64,000 bases of DNA from Desulfobacteraceae bacterium (GCA_016744295.1 JADGEQ010000033.1:1-64000); one strand, 5' to 3'; shown: positions 28,791-37,821, counted from the first letter of the stretch. Numbers and translations are program-made. The notes: generated by a model not told the origin, from the letters alone.

Positions 28791-29530
28791 TCAAATAGCC
28801 GCCTTTGCATAAGTAATTTTTGGGTGTCTAAAATATCTTTTAACTCTGCCCGGCAATTTTTGAAGCTTTCTCAAATGGGAGATAGCCTTCTTTTTTAACT
28901 GATCCTTTGTCCTTGCAGGAACCCCAGAATGGACACCAACCTTTAAGTCACAATTCAGATATTCATCTGGATTTAATTCTGGTGAATAAGCAGGCAGATG
29001 GAATACTTGAATCTTGGTCTCATGTTCTTTCAACCAATCCTTTACCAGATAGCTATGATGAGCTTTCAAATTATCCAAAATTAAAAAAAATTTCTTCTTT
29101 GGATCATTGATCAACCTCCCCATGAATTTGATCAATGGTTGAGAATTCATTTTGTCATCATAGACCAGAAATCGGACTTTGCCCTGATTGGTGACTGTTG
29201 AAATCAAATTAACCCGCTTACATCTTGGATGTATGCGGATAGCAGGCGTCTCTCCATGTGGTGAATAACTTCGACCATGATAACTGTCATCGCAAAGACC
29301 TGTCTCATCTCCCCATTGAACCTGGGCGTTCTCTTTGATAGCTTGTCATTCTCAAGCCATGCCTTTACTGCTTTAGGGTTTTGTTTATATGCCCTCCGTA
29401 AAGGTCTTTGAGGTGTAAAACCCCATCGTTTTAAATATTCTCCTACAGTACGAATTGGCATTTTAATGGACCACATTTGCTTTATCAATTGCTGAACAGC
29501 CTTTCTCGTCCATAGCGCCACGACCTCGTT
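28791..29530 (-). pseudogene. IS630-family transposase, truncated and frameshifted
   Basis: Middle and C-terminal parts of an IS630 transposase: MPIRTVGEYLKRWGFTPQRP, then the first catalytic Asp in WGDETGLCDDSYHGRSYSP, LILDNLKAHHS, and LPAYSPELNPDEYLN. A one-base shift near 29345 separates the first block from the DDE part. The N-terminal ~100 residues are missing: the reading runs straight into IS1595 sequence at about 29525. All three acidic catalytic residues are still present. Confidence 0.85.
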
Positions 29531-29990
29531 TCCCATTTTGCTTGACTCCTCCTACGAAAGTCTCATTCACCTCTACATTGCCAGATAAAAGGCTCCGGTT
29601 GGGCCGAACCATTGTCACACGATAGCTCGTTCCCAATGTGCGTTGAAGTGTTTTTGCCGACATACCATTCTTTGCGGTAGTCATGTGCCAAGTAGCTTCA
29701 AACCATGTTGTGAGAGGAATGCGAGTCTTATCGAAAATTGTTTTAACTCTGCTTGATGTTTAATGGCGACATGAAGAACATACCATACGATTGCGCGTCT
29801 GGGTTCCTGCTTTTTGTTTTATACCACAGACAGGACAAATAAATGCATCTGACCAACGCTACTTTCTCAAATATTTAGCACATGCCTCATTATCCGGAAA
29901 CATCATCACAAATTCACGGTAAGTGTTCGAATAATCTCGCCCTGCAACAAGACTGATTGAAGGTAGTCTAATTTCACCCTGCTGATTCAT
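29520..29990 (-). pseudogene. IS1595-family transposase, interrupted
   Basis: From the ATG at 29990: an N-terminal block ending AKYLRK, a nonsense codon, then the zinc ribbon (CPVCGIKQKAGTQTRN to CSSC), a second nonsense codon, TTWFEATWHM, GMSAKTLQRTLGTSYR, and after a small deletion the DDE start NVEVNETFVGGVKQ. It ends where IS630 sequence begins. The element's outer end appears to be the G-run at 30034-30027 that cuts into the EPS regulator gene. Confidence 0.85.
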
Positions 29991-30015
29991 AGCGGCATCT
30001 TATCACAGGAGTGAT

Positions 30016-30243
30016 CTAACCGATTACCCCCCCCTTATTATAAATATAGGCTGATTTCTTTTCTGTTTTTTTAAATTTCTCAACCTTTATAAAGCCTTTC
30101 CGGACAAAAACGGAAATACAATAATTAATTTTCCCTAAACTTACACTCATTTTTCTATTCATATCACGTTGGGTTAATTCAGATTTTTCTTTCAGAAGCC
30201 TGAATAGTTTAAGTCTGATTCCTTTGCCAAAAGCACTGTTCAT
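30016..30243 (-). CDS. EPS-associated MarR-type regulator, 3' truncated by IS1595
   Basis: A 75-residue winged-helix protein (IRLKLFRLLKEKSELTQRDM, SVSLGKINYCISVFVRKGFIKVE) matching the EPS-associated MarR-family regulators found at the head of polysaccharide loci. Intact members are about 100-115 residues with a C-terminal helical tail. Here the sequence after AYIYN is replaced by the G-run and end of the IS1595 element, so the tail is lost and the last five or six residues are IS-encoded. DNA binding may persist. It is divergent in neither direction: it reads into the polysaccharide cluster, as expected for its control gene. Confidence 0.75.
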   Translation of the reverse strand: MNSAFGKGIRLKLFRLLKEKSELTQRDMNRKMSVSLGKINYCISVFVRKGFIKVEKFKKTEKKSAYIYNKGGVIG

Positions 30244-30251
30244 GGAGCAAA

Positions 30252-30280
30252 CTTATATTAAATTTGCAATATAAGGTCAA
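30252..30280 (-). promoter_or_regulatory. Promoter with overlapping inverted repeat; leaderless start
   Basis: On the minus strand: TTGACC (30280-30275), 17-base spacer, TATAAG (30257-30252). A start 7-9 bases downstream falls at about 30245-30243, on the A of the regulator's ATG, and there is no ribosome-binding sequence, so the mRNA is probably leaderless. An inverted repeat TTATATT-8-AATATAA (30274-30253) fills the spacer and -10 region, the expected place for an autoregulatory operator. Confidence 0.5.
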
Positions 30281-30452
30281 GCAATATCTACCGAATATCC
30301 TTTATTGTTCCTTAAGCCTCTATTTTTCACAGAAAATCAATCAAGAGAAGTCATCTCATGTTAGCTGGTAGAGGAGCAGGTCACCCGACTCCCCCCATTT
30401 GGAACCCATCGTGCCCAATTTCGAGATAAACCCATTAACTTGTCTATTTGGA

Positions 30453-31000
30453 TTAGAAAAGGCTATGATAAATTCTAACCTTGGGTGTGGAAAATGCTTT
30501 CAGGAACAATTGAAATTTCTCCCAGTTAAGGGATTTACGTTGACTTCGCCTGTTTAATAGCGTGGTGCTGAGAATGGTTAACATATTTGCCATTAAAGGG
30601 CACATATGTCCCCTCATTTTCTGCAGAATCTTTGGCAAATCTCTCTGAGTTTATGCCGATCCTTGATCTTGCGAGCCCACTCGCCCACTTTCTTGAGTTT
30701 GCTTCTGAAACCTTTTCCGCAAGTTTTCACTTTTGAAATCACGACCCCTCTTCGGGATCGCACCTATAAAACGTGAAACTCAGAAAATCAAATGTATCCT
30801 GTCTGACTCCCAAGTTCGCTTTGCACTTGGGAAAAGATACAATATTAGTTTTCTGCTCGTTCAGCTTCAGACCAAACGTTGCGAGTCGCATTCCAAGTGT
30901 TAATTTGATCCGTTTCGAATCGTACTCCAACTGGCAACAGATAACCACATCATCACAATAGCGAAACAGTTGATCACACCTCGGATGCCGGGCAAACAAA
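30453..31000 (-). pseudogene. Group II intron reverse transcriptase/maturase remnant
   Basis: The first part (30999-30739) has the RT active-site segment FRYCDDVVICC, LGLKLNEQKT-type sequence and FDFLSFTFYRC. Further parts in shifted frames (KTCGKGFRSKLKKVGEWARK; RRSQRKSLNWEKFQLFL) match the thumb and C-terminal region of group II intron-encoded proteins. The RT palm's N-terminal half is missing and no intron RNA domain V was recognised. Bases 30281-30452 upstream of the EPS promoter contain nothing I can name. Confidence 0.75.
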
Positions 31001-31048
31001 AATAGGTGCTATTGGAATAATAACACCCATAGAAGATTGGGAAGTTTG

Positions 31049-32032
31049 CTACCCGCTAAAGATCACAGTGACCTGGGCTCTTCTCTGGAAAGATTTTTTT
31101 TGAGATGGTTCTTTTGCGGCAAACCTGTATTCACCCGTGGTTTCAATTTTAAAGATGGAGGGCTTTAGGCCTTGGCTCACCAACGCATGGATGATATTGG
31201 CAGCTCTTGTGGCACCCAGTTCAAAATTGGAGGGGTATTGTTTGGTCTTAATGGGAAGTGTGTCTGCATAGCCATTTACCAGAATTTTTACATCATAGGG
31301 CTTTAAAAAGGAGGCAAGTTTTTTGAAAAAGGACTGATACTCCCTGGACACCTTTGCGCTTCCCGAGGAAAAAAGAATGGGAAGAGTGGTTTCGATGCGA
31401 AGGCAGGTATCGTCTCCGTTTACTTCAACCCAGTCATCCAGTCCTGCCTTTTTAACCGCCGCTTCTACGCCTGCTTTCTTAATCGTATTTGAATGGTTCA
31501 TGGTGGATTTTAGGGAAACTTTTTTAGAAAATTTTGAACTTTTGGGTGAAATCTCTTTAGCGATTATTGTTTTTGGAACCTGCTTCTTAGAGGGTTGTTT
31601 GACCGCCATATTTTTATCTGATTCTATTTTTTTTCTTGCATCATACTCTTTTTTATAATGGGATGAGATCGCTTCTAGTCTGTTCTTTTCTTTGAGCAAA
31701 ATTTCAATTTTTTGTTCTTTGGTGACAACAGAATCTTTTAAACCATGGGATGATTTTTTCCCGGCATCCTCGATACGATTGATCTTAAGGATCAGCCAGT
31801 CGATGTCTTTTTTAATCTCCACTATCTGGGTATCCAGTACGCTGGATTTCGTCTGGTATTTTTCAAGAATAGAACTTAATTCCATGGTGGAATAGGCATC
31901 TGTATTCAATAATTTTTTCTCAGAATACCCTGCTCTTGCCTGCTGGGGCATAAAAAAAACAACCATAAAAACTGACAGAGCCGAAAACACAATAAATGTC
32001 CAGGAACAAATATTGGACCCAAATTTTCCCAT
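31049..32032 (-). CDS. OmpA/MotB-type peptidoglycan-binding protein
   Basis: 327 residues: an N-terminal signal or membrane anchor (about residues 12-33), a coiled-coil region (about 45-135), a basic linker, and a C-terminal OmpA-like domain (VNGYADTLPI, FELGATRAANIIHALVSQG, RRAQVTVIF) that binds peptidoglycan. The layout suggests a periplasmic protein anchored in the inner membrane and touching the cell wall. It is the first gene of the core-like region after the mobile elements. Its exact role is unknown; a MotB function is not supported because the plug/channel motif is missing. Confidence 0.8.
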   Translation of the reverse strand: MGKFGSNICSWTFIVFSALSVFMVVFFMPQQARAGYSEKKLLNTDAYSTMELSSILEKYQTKSSVLDTQIVEIKKDIDWLILKINRIEDAGKKSSHGLKDSVVTKEQKIEILLKEKNRLEAISSHYKKEYDARKKIESDKNMAVKQPSKKQVPKTIIAKEISPKSSKFSKKVSLKSTMNHSNTIKKAGVEAAVKKAGLDDWVEVNGDDTCLRIETTLPILFSSGSAKVSREYQSFFKKLASFLKPYDVKILVNGYADTLPIKTKQYPSNFELGATRAANIIHALVSQGLKPSIFKIETTGEYRFAAKEPSQKKSFQRRAQVTVIFSG

Positions 32033-32115
32033 AATAACCTCCGGAACAAAATTACAGAATCCTTAGTAAAAAGACTCTTTTAAACTACTATTTTAATTTG
32101 CTTGGTGTAGCCTTT

Positions 32116-32637
32116 TTAGGAAGGTCCACCGTCTGTGATCAAATTGTTTGAGGAGACCACTGGCTTGACATTTTGCCCGAGACCTACCGGCCACCAGACC
32201 ATTCCATCTTTGGAAAAGTTTATCCGGAGCCTGAGTCTGGCCGTTGTAATACCGTATTCCCCCGGGGCTATTTCCATGATTTCAGTTCCCCTGAGCCAAG
32301 ATTGGGTGTGAACCTGGATCACATCATGATTTATTGTTCCCCTGCCGGCTTTCATGAATGCATCCACATAGACACCCCGAACTTTTTCAACAAGCTGCCG
32401 ATAACCGTCTGCCACGGCTGCCCTCTCAGCCATCAAAATGGCCTCTCCCTTGGTAAGGGCATCTTCAGGTTCAAGCCCCTTGCCGATGACATAGAAAGAG
32501 ACAACTTTGTGGTTATCCACATTGCCCCCGGGAGAACCAAGGACTCCGCCAGGCGAACTGGCTGTCGACTGGGAGGTTGAACACCCGAAAAAAAACAAAC
32601 CCAAAAGAGCGGCTAACAACAAAACAAATTTTTTCAT
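32116..32637 (-). CDS. LPP20-family lipoprotein
   Basis: A 173-residue lipoprotein with signal peptide and lipobox FFFGC (Cys19). A Ser/Gly-rich linker is followed by an LPP20-type domain (LTKGEAILMAERAAVADGYRQLVEKVRGV; then RGTEIMEIAPGEYG and a final beta strand). Members include Helicobacter LPP20 and FlgP, some of which are linked to flagellar outer-membrane structures. The gene lies upstream of the OmpA-type gene, and the two may act together at the envelope. Confidence 0.82.
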   Translation of the reverse strand: MKKFVLLLAALLGLFFFGCSTSQSTASSPGGVLGSPGGNVDNHKVVSFYVIGKGLEPEDALTKGEAILMAERAAVADGYRQLVEKVRGVYVDAFMKAGRGTINHDVIQVHTQSWLRGTEIMEIAPGEYGITTARLRLRINFSKDGMVWWPVGLGQNVKPVVSSNNLITDGGPS

Positions 32638-32837
32638 TTTTTCCTTCCTTACTTTTCCGATTAATCGGGGGGGCTAAAACCGACATTCCCCTTTTAGCAT
32701 TGCTTCCAGACAAAAATCCATGATAAAAGAAGAATCGTCATCAGATACTGTTAACTTTAATTATGGGGTACAAAAACACCATCACTAAACAATATAAAAA
32801 TATTTTTTATAACAAAAAATAAAATCATACGAAATTC

Positions 32838-33386
32838 ATGCCTTTCTTCTATAAAAATAAAATTCTTTTTTTTATCCTGTTGATACCCCTCCTGTATCTG
32901 ACCCTTGATATTCATGGGCCTGCACAGGCATCCGAGGGGATAGACCGCTACTATGTCAGGTATGATATTAAATCCGACAAAAACAAAATAACAGATGAGC
33001 GGTTGACCATGGTACCGGCAAATAAAGATTTCAGGGCGGAAAATTTTTCATTTTCTTTGGTCTCAAGTGCCATATCTGCCGATTATAGAGAATCAAAACA
33101 GACCATTGACACCCTTGCAAGGGAAAGTGCCCTCAAACACGTCCTGGAACAGAAAGGATTACAATCTGTAAAAACCCATAATAACGAAACCATTATCAGC
33201 TATGAGGGGATGGCTATCACACCTGTTTTTCTTTCAGTTTTGCCATATGATGATGCCCTTGGCGGTTATAGGTATACTGCCCGGATTCAATTTGCTCCCC
33301 TTGCATTTCCGGATCAATGGGAATCCCTTAAATTAAAACACAGGATGAAAGCAATTTTATATGATTTTTTCTTGTTATTCAAATAA
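32838..33386 (+). CDS. Exported protein of unknown function
   Basis: 182 residues with a cleavable-looking signal peptide (hydrophobic residues 8-26, then GPAQASEG) and no recognised domain. It is divergent from the LPP20 gene, with a 200-base AT-rich gap (32638-32837) between them that probably holds both promoters. No Shine-Dalgarno sequence is visible before the ATG. The last 15 residues are basic and then hydrophobic (RMKAILYDFFLLFK). Repeats of Ala/Glu/Ser in the middle (RESKQTIDTLARESALKHVLEQKG) resemble the LPP20-type helix, so distant kinship to the neighbour is possible. Confidence 0.65.
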   Translation: MPFFYKNKILFFILLIPLLYLTLDIHGPAQASEGIDRYYVRYDIKSDKNKITDERLTMVPANKDFRAENFSFSLVSSAISADYRESKQTIDTLARESALKHVLEQKGLQSVKTHNNETIISYEGMAITPVFLSVLPYDDALGGYRYTARIQFAPLAFPDQWESLKLKHRMKAILYDFFLLFK

Positions 33387-33445
33387 ATAGGACCACTTTT
33401 TGACGGCAAGCGTCATAACGTTGAACAAATAAGGACAAAATAGAG

Positions 33446-34882
33446 ATGGATAAAAGTCAGGCGGAAAAACGAAAGAAACATTTGTTTAAAAATACACCAT
33501 TGGCATATGACCAGTTAGGAAAACAGGAACGAGAAGCGGCTTTTGCCTTTGGGGACAGATACAAGGAGTTTTTAAACTCAGCCAAAACAGAAAGAGAAGC
33601 GGCAAAAAAAATTGCAGCCCTGGCAGCGGACATGGGATTTGTCGACATTGATGAACTATTGACCATAAAAACGACTGAACCGGTCCCCCAAAGGGTGTTC
33701 CGCCTTTTCAAAGACAAAACGGTTGCCATGGCCGTATTGGGCCAGGGAAAAATTTCCTCCGGAGCCCGAATTGTTGCCTCCCATATTGACTCCCCGAGGC
33801 TGGATTTAAAACAGAACCCAATTTATGAAGATTTAAGTATGGGGCTTATGAAAACCCATTATTACGGGGGAATTCGAAAATATCATTGGCTGTCTATTCC
33901 CCTTGCGCTTCATGGCAGTATTATCAAAGCAGATGGTAAAAAAATGGACATAATCATTGGTGAAGAGCCTGATGATCCGGTTTTTACTGTAACGGATCTT
34001 CTGCCGCACCTGGCCGGAAAACTCCAGGGAGATAAAAAGATATCAGACGTTTTTGACGGGGAAAAGCTAAACCTGATTGCCGGCAGTCTCCCCCTGGGCA
34101 ACGAAAATATCCAAGACCGTTTTAAACTGGGAGTTATGCAGTTGCTCCATGATAAATACGGTATTATCGAAGAAGATTTTATCAGTGCGGAAATAGAGGC
34201 AGTTCCTGCAGGAAAAGCCCGGGACATTGGATTTGACCGCTCGATGGTGGGTGGTTACGGCCAGGATGATAGAATTTGCGCCTTCACAAGTCTTGCAGCC
34301 CTGCTTGAAACCCCATCCCCCGAGAAGACTGCAATTGCCCTGTTCTTTGACAAAGAAGAAATTGGAAGTGAGGGCAATGGTGGGGCCAAGTCCAGTTTTA
34401 TGGAAGATTTTATCTCGGACCTGCTGTTTTTAAACCAGGAACCAACTGACAACCGGAGCCTGAGAAAAACACTGATCAATTCCGAATGCCTGTCAGCGGA
34501 TGTAAATGCCGCCATGGACCCTGATTTCAAAGAAGTTCATGAAAAACATAATGCCCCCAGGCTTGGGTTTGGTATCTGCCTGACCAAATTTACCGGGGTC
34601 AGGGGAAAATCAGGATCCAATGATGCCAGCGCCGAATTTGTGGGCCGGATCAGAGCCCTGTTCAATGAAAATAAAATTGCCTGGCAAACCGGGGAACTGG
34701 GAAAAATCGATGAGGGCGGCGGTGGTACTGTGGCAAAATTTCTGGCCCAGTTCGGCATGGATGTCCTTGATTGCGGACCTGCCATTTTGTCCATGCATTC
34801 GCCATTTGAAGTGGCCGGCAAAGCAGATGTGTATATGACATACAAGGGGTACAAGGCCTTTTATAACAGCCCTGGCAAATAA
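33446..34882 (+). CDS. apeB: M18-family metalloaminopeptidase
   Basis: 478 residues, the normal size for bacterial M18 enzymes. Metal- and catalysis-linked motifs include VASHIDSPRLDLKQNP (metal His/Asp), DDRICAF, LFFDKEEIGSEGNGGAKSS (catalytic Glu-Glu) and MHSPFEVAGKAD near the end (metal His). A dodecameric cytosolic aminopeptidase that removes N-terminal residues, often acidic ones, is expected. The start at 33446 has AAGGA about ten bases ahead. The PBP4 gene follows after six bases. Confidence 0.9.
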   Translation: MDKSQAEKRKKHLFKNTPLAYDQLGKQEREAAFAFGDRYKEFLNSAKTEREAAKKIAALAADMGFVDIDELLTIKTTEPVPQRVFRLFKDKTVAMAVLGQGKISSGARIVASHIDSPRLDLKQNPIYEDLSMGLMKTHYYGGIRKYHWLSIPLALHGSIIKADGKKMDIIIGEEPDDPVFTVTDLLPHLAGKLQGDKKISDVFDGEKLNLIAGSLPLGNENIQDRFKLGVMQLLHDKYGIIEEDFISAEIEAVPAGKARDIGFDRSMVGGYGQDDRICAFTSLAALLETPSPEKTAIALFFDKEEIGSEGNGGAKSSFMEDFISDLLFLNQEPTDNRSLRKTLINSECLSADVNAAMDPDFKEVHEKHNAPRLGFGICLTKFTGVRGKSGSNDASAEFVGRIRALFNENKIAWQTGELGKIDEGGGGTVAKFLAQFGMDVLDCGPAILSMHSPFEVAGKADVYMTYKGYKAFYNSPGK

Positions 34883-34888
34883 CGTTAT

Positions 34889-36082
34889 ATGAACGGGAAT
34901 ATTTTCAAATCTACCGTTTTCCTGTGCATGGCATGGATGATTCTTGTCCTGCCGGCATTTGCCGGCAGAGACAAAAATGCCGGGATCATACTGGCCGACG
35001 ACCGGGGGAAAATTTTATATGCCCAGAACAAAGACAAAAAATTCTCTCCGGCTTCTATCTTAAAAATACTTACCAGTCTTGCCGCCGTTGATCATTTTGG
35101 AATGGATCACCGATTTAAGACCCTGTATACCTATGACACGGTATCTGAAAATCTGTATATCAAAGGATTTGGAGATCCTTTGTTTATTTCAGAAGTGATC
35201 CAGGATCTGTGCCAACAGATTTTAAAAAAAACGAAGGCCAGAACCATCAACAACATTATCCTGGACCACTCATTTTTCCATCCGGATATCCAGATCCCGG
35301 GGACAGGCAACTCTTTAAACCCCTATGACGCTACAAGCGGCGCCCTGTGCGCAAACTTCAATACCCTGTCATTCAAATGGAATCCCGTCCAAAAAGGATT
35401 CGTCAGTGCAGAGCCCCAGACCCCCCTGCTCCCTTCTTTTCTTCAAGCGGTTAAAGCCTCGGGCCAAAAACAGGGCAGAATCTTGCTATCCCCAAAACAA
35501 CGCAGGGATTATCCCGGGCTACTGATCAAATTTTTTCTTCCCCAAAAAGGGGGAACCGTCGAGGGCATTGTTAGCCAGGGTCGTTTTGATCCGGCAGATG
35601 GACAGGCTTTTGCCTTTGAGTCTCCATTTACACTGGAAGAAATCCTTCAAAAGCTTTTAAAATATTCAAACAATTTTATGGCAAACCAGTTGATATTGGC
35701 CATGGGAGCCGACAAAGAAGAATCGCCTGCCACACTTGCAAAGGGGGTTAGCATTCTTACAACATTTGCCCGGAAAAAGCTGGGATTAACAGATTTAGTA
35801 ATCACAGAAGGCTCTGGCATTTCAAGGGCAAACAAAATCTCACCCACTCAGATGCTTCGCATATTAATGGGGTTTATGCCCTTCCATGATCTTTTGAACA
35901 AAGGGGAAAAGGAATACTATAAGACCGGGACCTTGTCCGATGTCAGATGCCGGGCCGGATTCTTGATAGGAAAAGACAAAAAGCTATACCCCTTTGTCAT
36001 CATGGTCAATGAAAAAAACAAGGACTATGATTCAATTCACCGGAACCTACTCCGTCGGGTAAATTTGCAAACATCACGCTGA
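34889..36082 (+). CDS. dacB: D-Ala-D-Ala carboxypeptidase/endopeptidase (PBP4, S13)
   Basis: 397 residues with a signal peptide (to about residue 26) and the penicillin-binding triad: S56-ILK59 (SxxK), KYSNN (SxN) and YKTGTL (KTG). The spacing between SxxK and SxN is large, as in S13 PBP4 enzymes with inserted domains. It trims D-Ala or cuts cross-links in the periplasm. The stop overlaps a small open frame (TGATG) downstream. Confidence 0.9.
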   Translation: MNGNIFKSTVFLCMAWMILVLPAFAGRDKNAGIILADDRGKILYAQNKDKKFSPASILKILTSLAAVDHFGMDHRFKTLYTYDTVSENLYIKGFGDPLFISEVIQDLCQQILKKTKARTINNIILDHSFFHPDIQIPGTGNSLNPYDATSGALCANFNTLSFKWNPVQKGFVSAEPQTPLLPSFLQAVKASGQKQGRILLSPKQRRDYPGLLIKFFLPQKGGTVEGIVSQGRFDPADGQAFAFESPFTLEEILQKLLKYSNNFMANQLILAMGADKEESPATLAKGVSILTTFARKKLGLTDLVITEGSGISRANKISPTQMLRILMGFMPFHDLLNKGEKEYYKTGTLSDVRCRAGFLIGKDKKLYPFVIMVNEKNKDYDSIHRNLLRRVNLQTSR

Positions 36083-36249
36083 TGATCCCCGAACAGGATA
36101 TTAAATCAGGACACAAAAAAACAGCTCAAAGCGCTATACGAAGCCACGCACACGGGAAGCAATTTATGCTGTTCAATTTAAATAAACCGCCTGGTCCAGG
36201 ATATTTGCGCCCATTGGTTAATTTTTTCCCACTCACTTCAGTAGCTTGA
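36082..36249 (+). CDS. Possible small ORF after dacB
   Basis: 55 codons starting in an ATGA overlap with the dacB stop; basic and without a known family. Its stop lies within a perfect 7-base inverted repeat (cagtagc-ttga-gctactg, 36239-36256) that could end transcription of the apeB-dacB unit. The overlap may be chance, and the stretch could be non-coding. Confidence 0.25.
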   Translation: MIPEQDIKSGHKKTAQSAIRSHAHGKQFMLFNLNKPPGPGYLRPLVNFFPLTSVA

Positions 36250-36256
36250 GCTACTG
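36239..36256. terminator. Hairpin between dacB and folE2 (convergent)
   Basis: Perfect inverted repeat cagtagc/gctactg with a TTGA loop, between two convergent genes. No T-run follows, so intrinsic termination is uncertain. Bases 36257-36302 are otherwise empty. Confidence 0.35.
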
Positions 36257-36302
36257 CTGCATGGACCTTTGGAAGAATGCGGCCTGTGAAAACGGAAAAT
36301 AA

Positions 36303-37085
36303 TCAGTTTGGGGTTGTTCCACCCTCAATGTAGGCATAGGCACTGTGGTTGTGGATGGATTCAAAATTTTCCGCACTCACGGAAAACCAGGTAATGTTTT
36401 CATCTTCCATCAAGGCCTTTGCCACATCCCGGGCAATATCTTCCACAAACTTAGGGTTATTATAGGCCTTTTCCGTTACAAATTTTTCATCCACTCTTTT
36501 GAGAACGGAAAAAATATCACAGGAGGCGGAATTTTCGACAATATCAACAATATTTTCAATCCAGATGAGCTTTTTAAACCGGGTATTCACCAAAACCTCA
36601 CCCCGCTGATTGTGGGCACCGCCGTCACTGATCTCCTTTGAGCAGGGACAAACCGATGTCACAGGAACCGCCACCTTCAATACAATATCCGTATTATTAT
36701 TTGCATCGGAGGATCCAAATATGGAGCAGGTATAGTCCATGAGGCCTTTGGCGCCGGCACAGGGAGATTCTTTTTCAATAAAATAGGGAAATGTTATTTC
36801 AATGTGGGAGGATTCAGCACCCAAAATATTTTTCATATTCCCAAGAATGGTTGTCAAAGACTCAAGGGAAACCTGGGTTCTGGATGAATGGAGAATTTCC
36901 ACAAAACGACTCATGTGGGTACCCTTGCATTGGTGGGGAAGATCTACATACATGCAAATCTCGGCTACTGTGGACTGGATACCCCTTGTTTTATCCATAA
37001 CTTTCACCGGGTATTTAAGCCCCTTAATACCCACTTTATCAATGGGAATTTTCCTAAAATCGGGTTGATTCTGAGTGTCAATCAT
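36303..37085 (-). CDS. folE2: GTP cyclohydrolase FolE2 (type IB)
   Basis: About 260 residues with family motifs: MCMYVDLPHQCKGTHMSRFV-like block near residue 50, and VTSVCPCSKEISDGGAHNQRG with the catalytic Cys. It converts GTP to dihydroneopterin triphosphate for folate (and queuosine), and is the alternative to zinc-dependent FolE. A TTG at 37091 also opens the frame, but the ATG at 37085 gives the familiar start and an 8-base overlap with the upstream TtcA-like gene, so I chose it. Confidence 0.93.
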   Translation of the reverse strand: MIDTQNQPDFRKIPIDKVGIKGLKYPVKVMDKTRGIQSTVAEICMYVDLPHQCKGTHMSRFVEILHSSRTQVSLESLTTILGNMKNILGAESSHIEITFPYFIEKESPCAGAKGLMDYTCSIFGSSDANNNTDIVLKVAVPVTSVCPCSKEISDGGAHNQRGEVLVNTRFKKLIWIENIVDIVENSASCDIFSVLKRVDEKFVTEKAYNNPKFVEDIARDVAKALMEDENITWFSVSAENFESIHNHSAYAYIEGGTTPN

Positions 37086-37815
37086 TTTCAATCTCTAAAA
37101 GATAGTCAGAGGCAACATTTCCCATTGCCCTGAATATATTACCCTTTATATGTTTATTTTGTTTATACAAATTTTCAAGCATCTGCCTGATCTCACCTCT
37201 TTTTGTCAAATTTGCACTGGGGCAATTATTAACAAAATCCGGAAATCCAACCATTTGCGAAAAAGAAACAATATCTTTTTTTTCAACATAGGCCAGTGGC
37301 CGGATTATATCAAGGTTACCATTGAAAAAAGATTGCCTGGGTTTCATGGTGCCTATTTTCCCGGCATAAAACATATTGATAAAAAGCGTTTCAATAATAT
37401 CATCTTTATTATGCCCCAGGGCCACCTTTTTACAATTTAACGCTTCTGCAATTTCAAACAATCGGTTTCTTCTCAGCCGTGCACATAAAAAACAGGGATT
37501 TTCCCTGTTTTCCTTTGAGTGCGCCCTCACACCAAAATCGGTAACTTCAACCCGTAAGGGATGAAAATTTGTCCCAACATAATCCTCAAGCTCTTTGACA
37601 AAGGTGTCTTCAAACCCGGGATCAACATGGACAGGAATAATATCAAAGCTTACGGGTGCTCTTTTTTGTAGGAAAAACAAAAGATGCAAAAGCGTCAGAC
37701 TGTCTTTTCCGCCAGAAAGCCCGACAAGAATTTTGTCTTTATCCTCAATCATCTCCCAGTCATGGATCGCCTTTCCCACACCATGACGCACTCTTTTCTC
37801 CAGGCGGCTTCCCAA
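37078..37815 (-). CDS. ttcA: TtcA-like tRNA thiolation PP-loop ATPase
   Basis: 245 residues with the PP-loop LVGLSGGKDSLTLL (about residues 31-44), the cluster-binding pair in NPCFLCARLRRNRLF, a third Cys in NNCPSAN and GHNKDDIIETLF. This fits the TtcA/TtuA family, which thiolates a tRNA base with an iron-sulfur cluster and ATP. The substrate (C32 2-thiocytidine or another base) is inferred from family only. It sits seven bases after rpoZ. Confidence 0.88.
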   Translation of the reverse strand: MGSRLEKRVRHGVGKAIHDWEMIEDKDKILVGLSGGKDSLTLLHLLFFLQKRAPVSFDIIPVHVDPGFEDTFVKELEDYVGTNFHPLRVEVTDFGVRAHSKENRENPCFLCARLRRNRLFEIAEALNCKKVALGHNKDDIIETLFINMFYAGKIGTMKPRQSFFNGNLDIIRPLAYVEKKDIVSFSQMVGFPDFVNNCPSANLTKRGEIRQMLENLYKQNKHIKGNIFRAMGNVASDYLLEIEND

Positions 37816-37821
37816 CTGTTT

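Noticed and set aside
30027-30034. Run of eight G (minus strand) as a phase-variation switch of the EPS regulator
   Set aside because: Seven, eight or nine bases all lead to an early stop and none restores the family's C-terminus; the run is better explained as the IS1595 end.
33395-33420. Short hairpin tgacg-gcaag-cgtca upstream of the M18 gene as a terminator
   Set aside because: Five-pair stem preceded, not followed, by the T-run in the plus direction; too weak to call.
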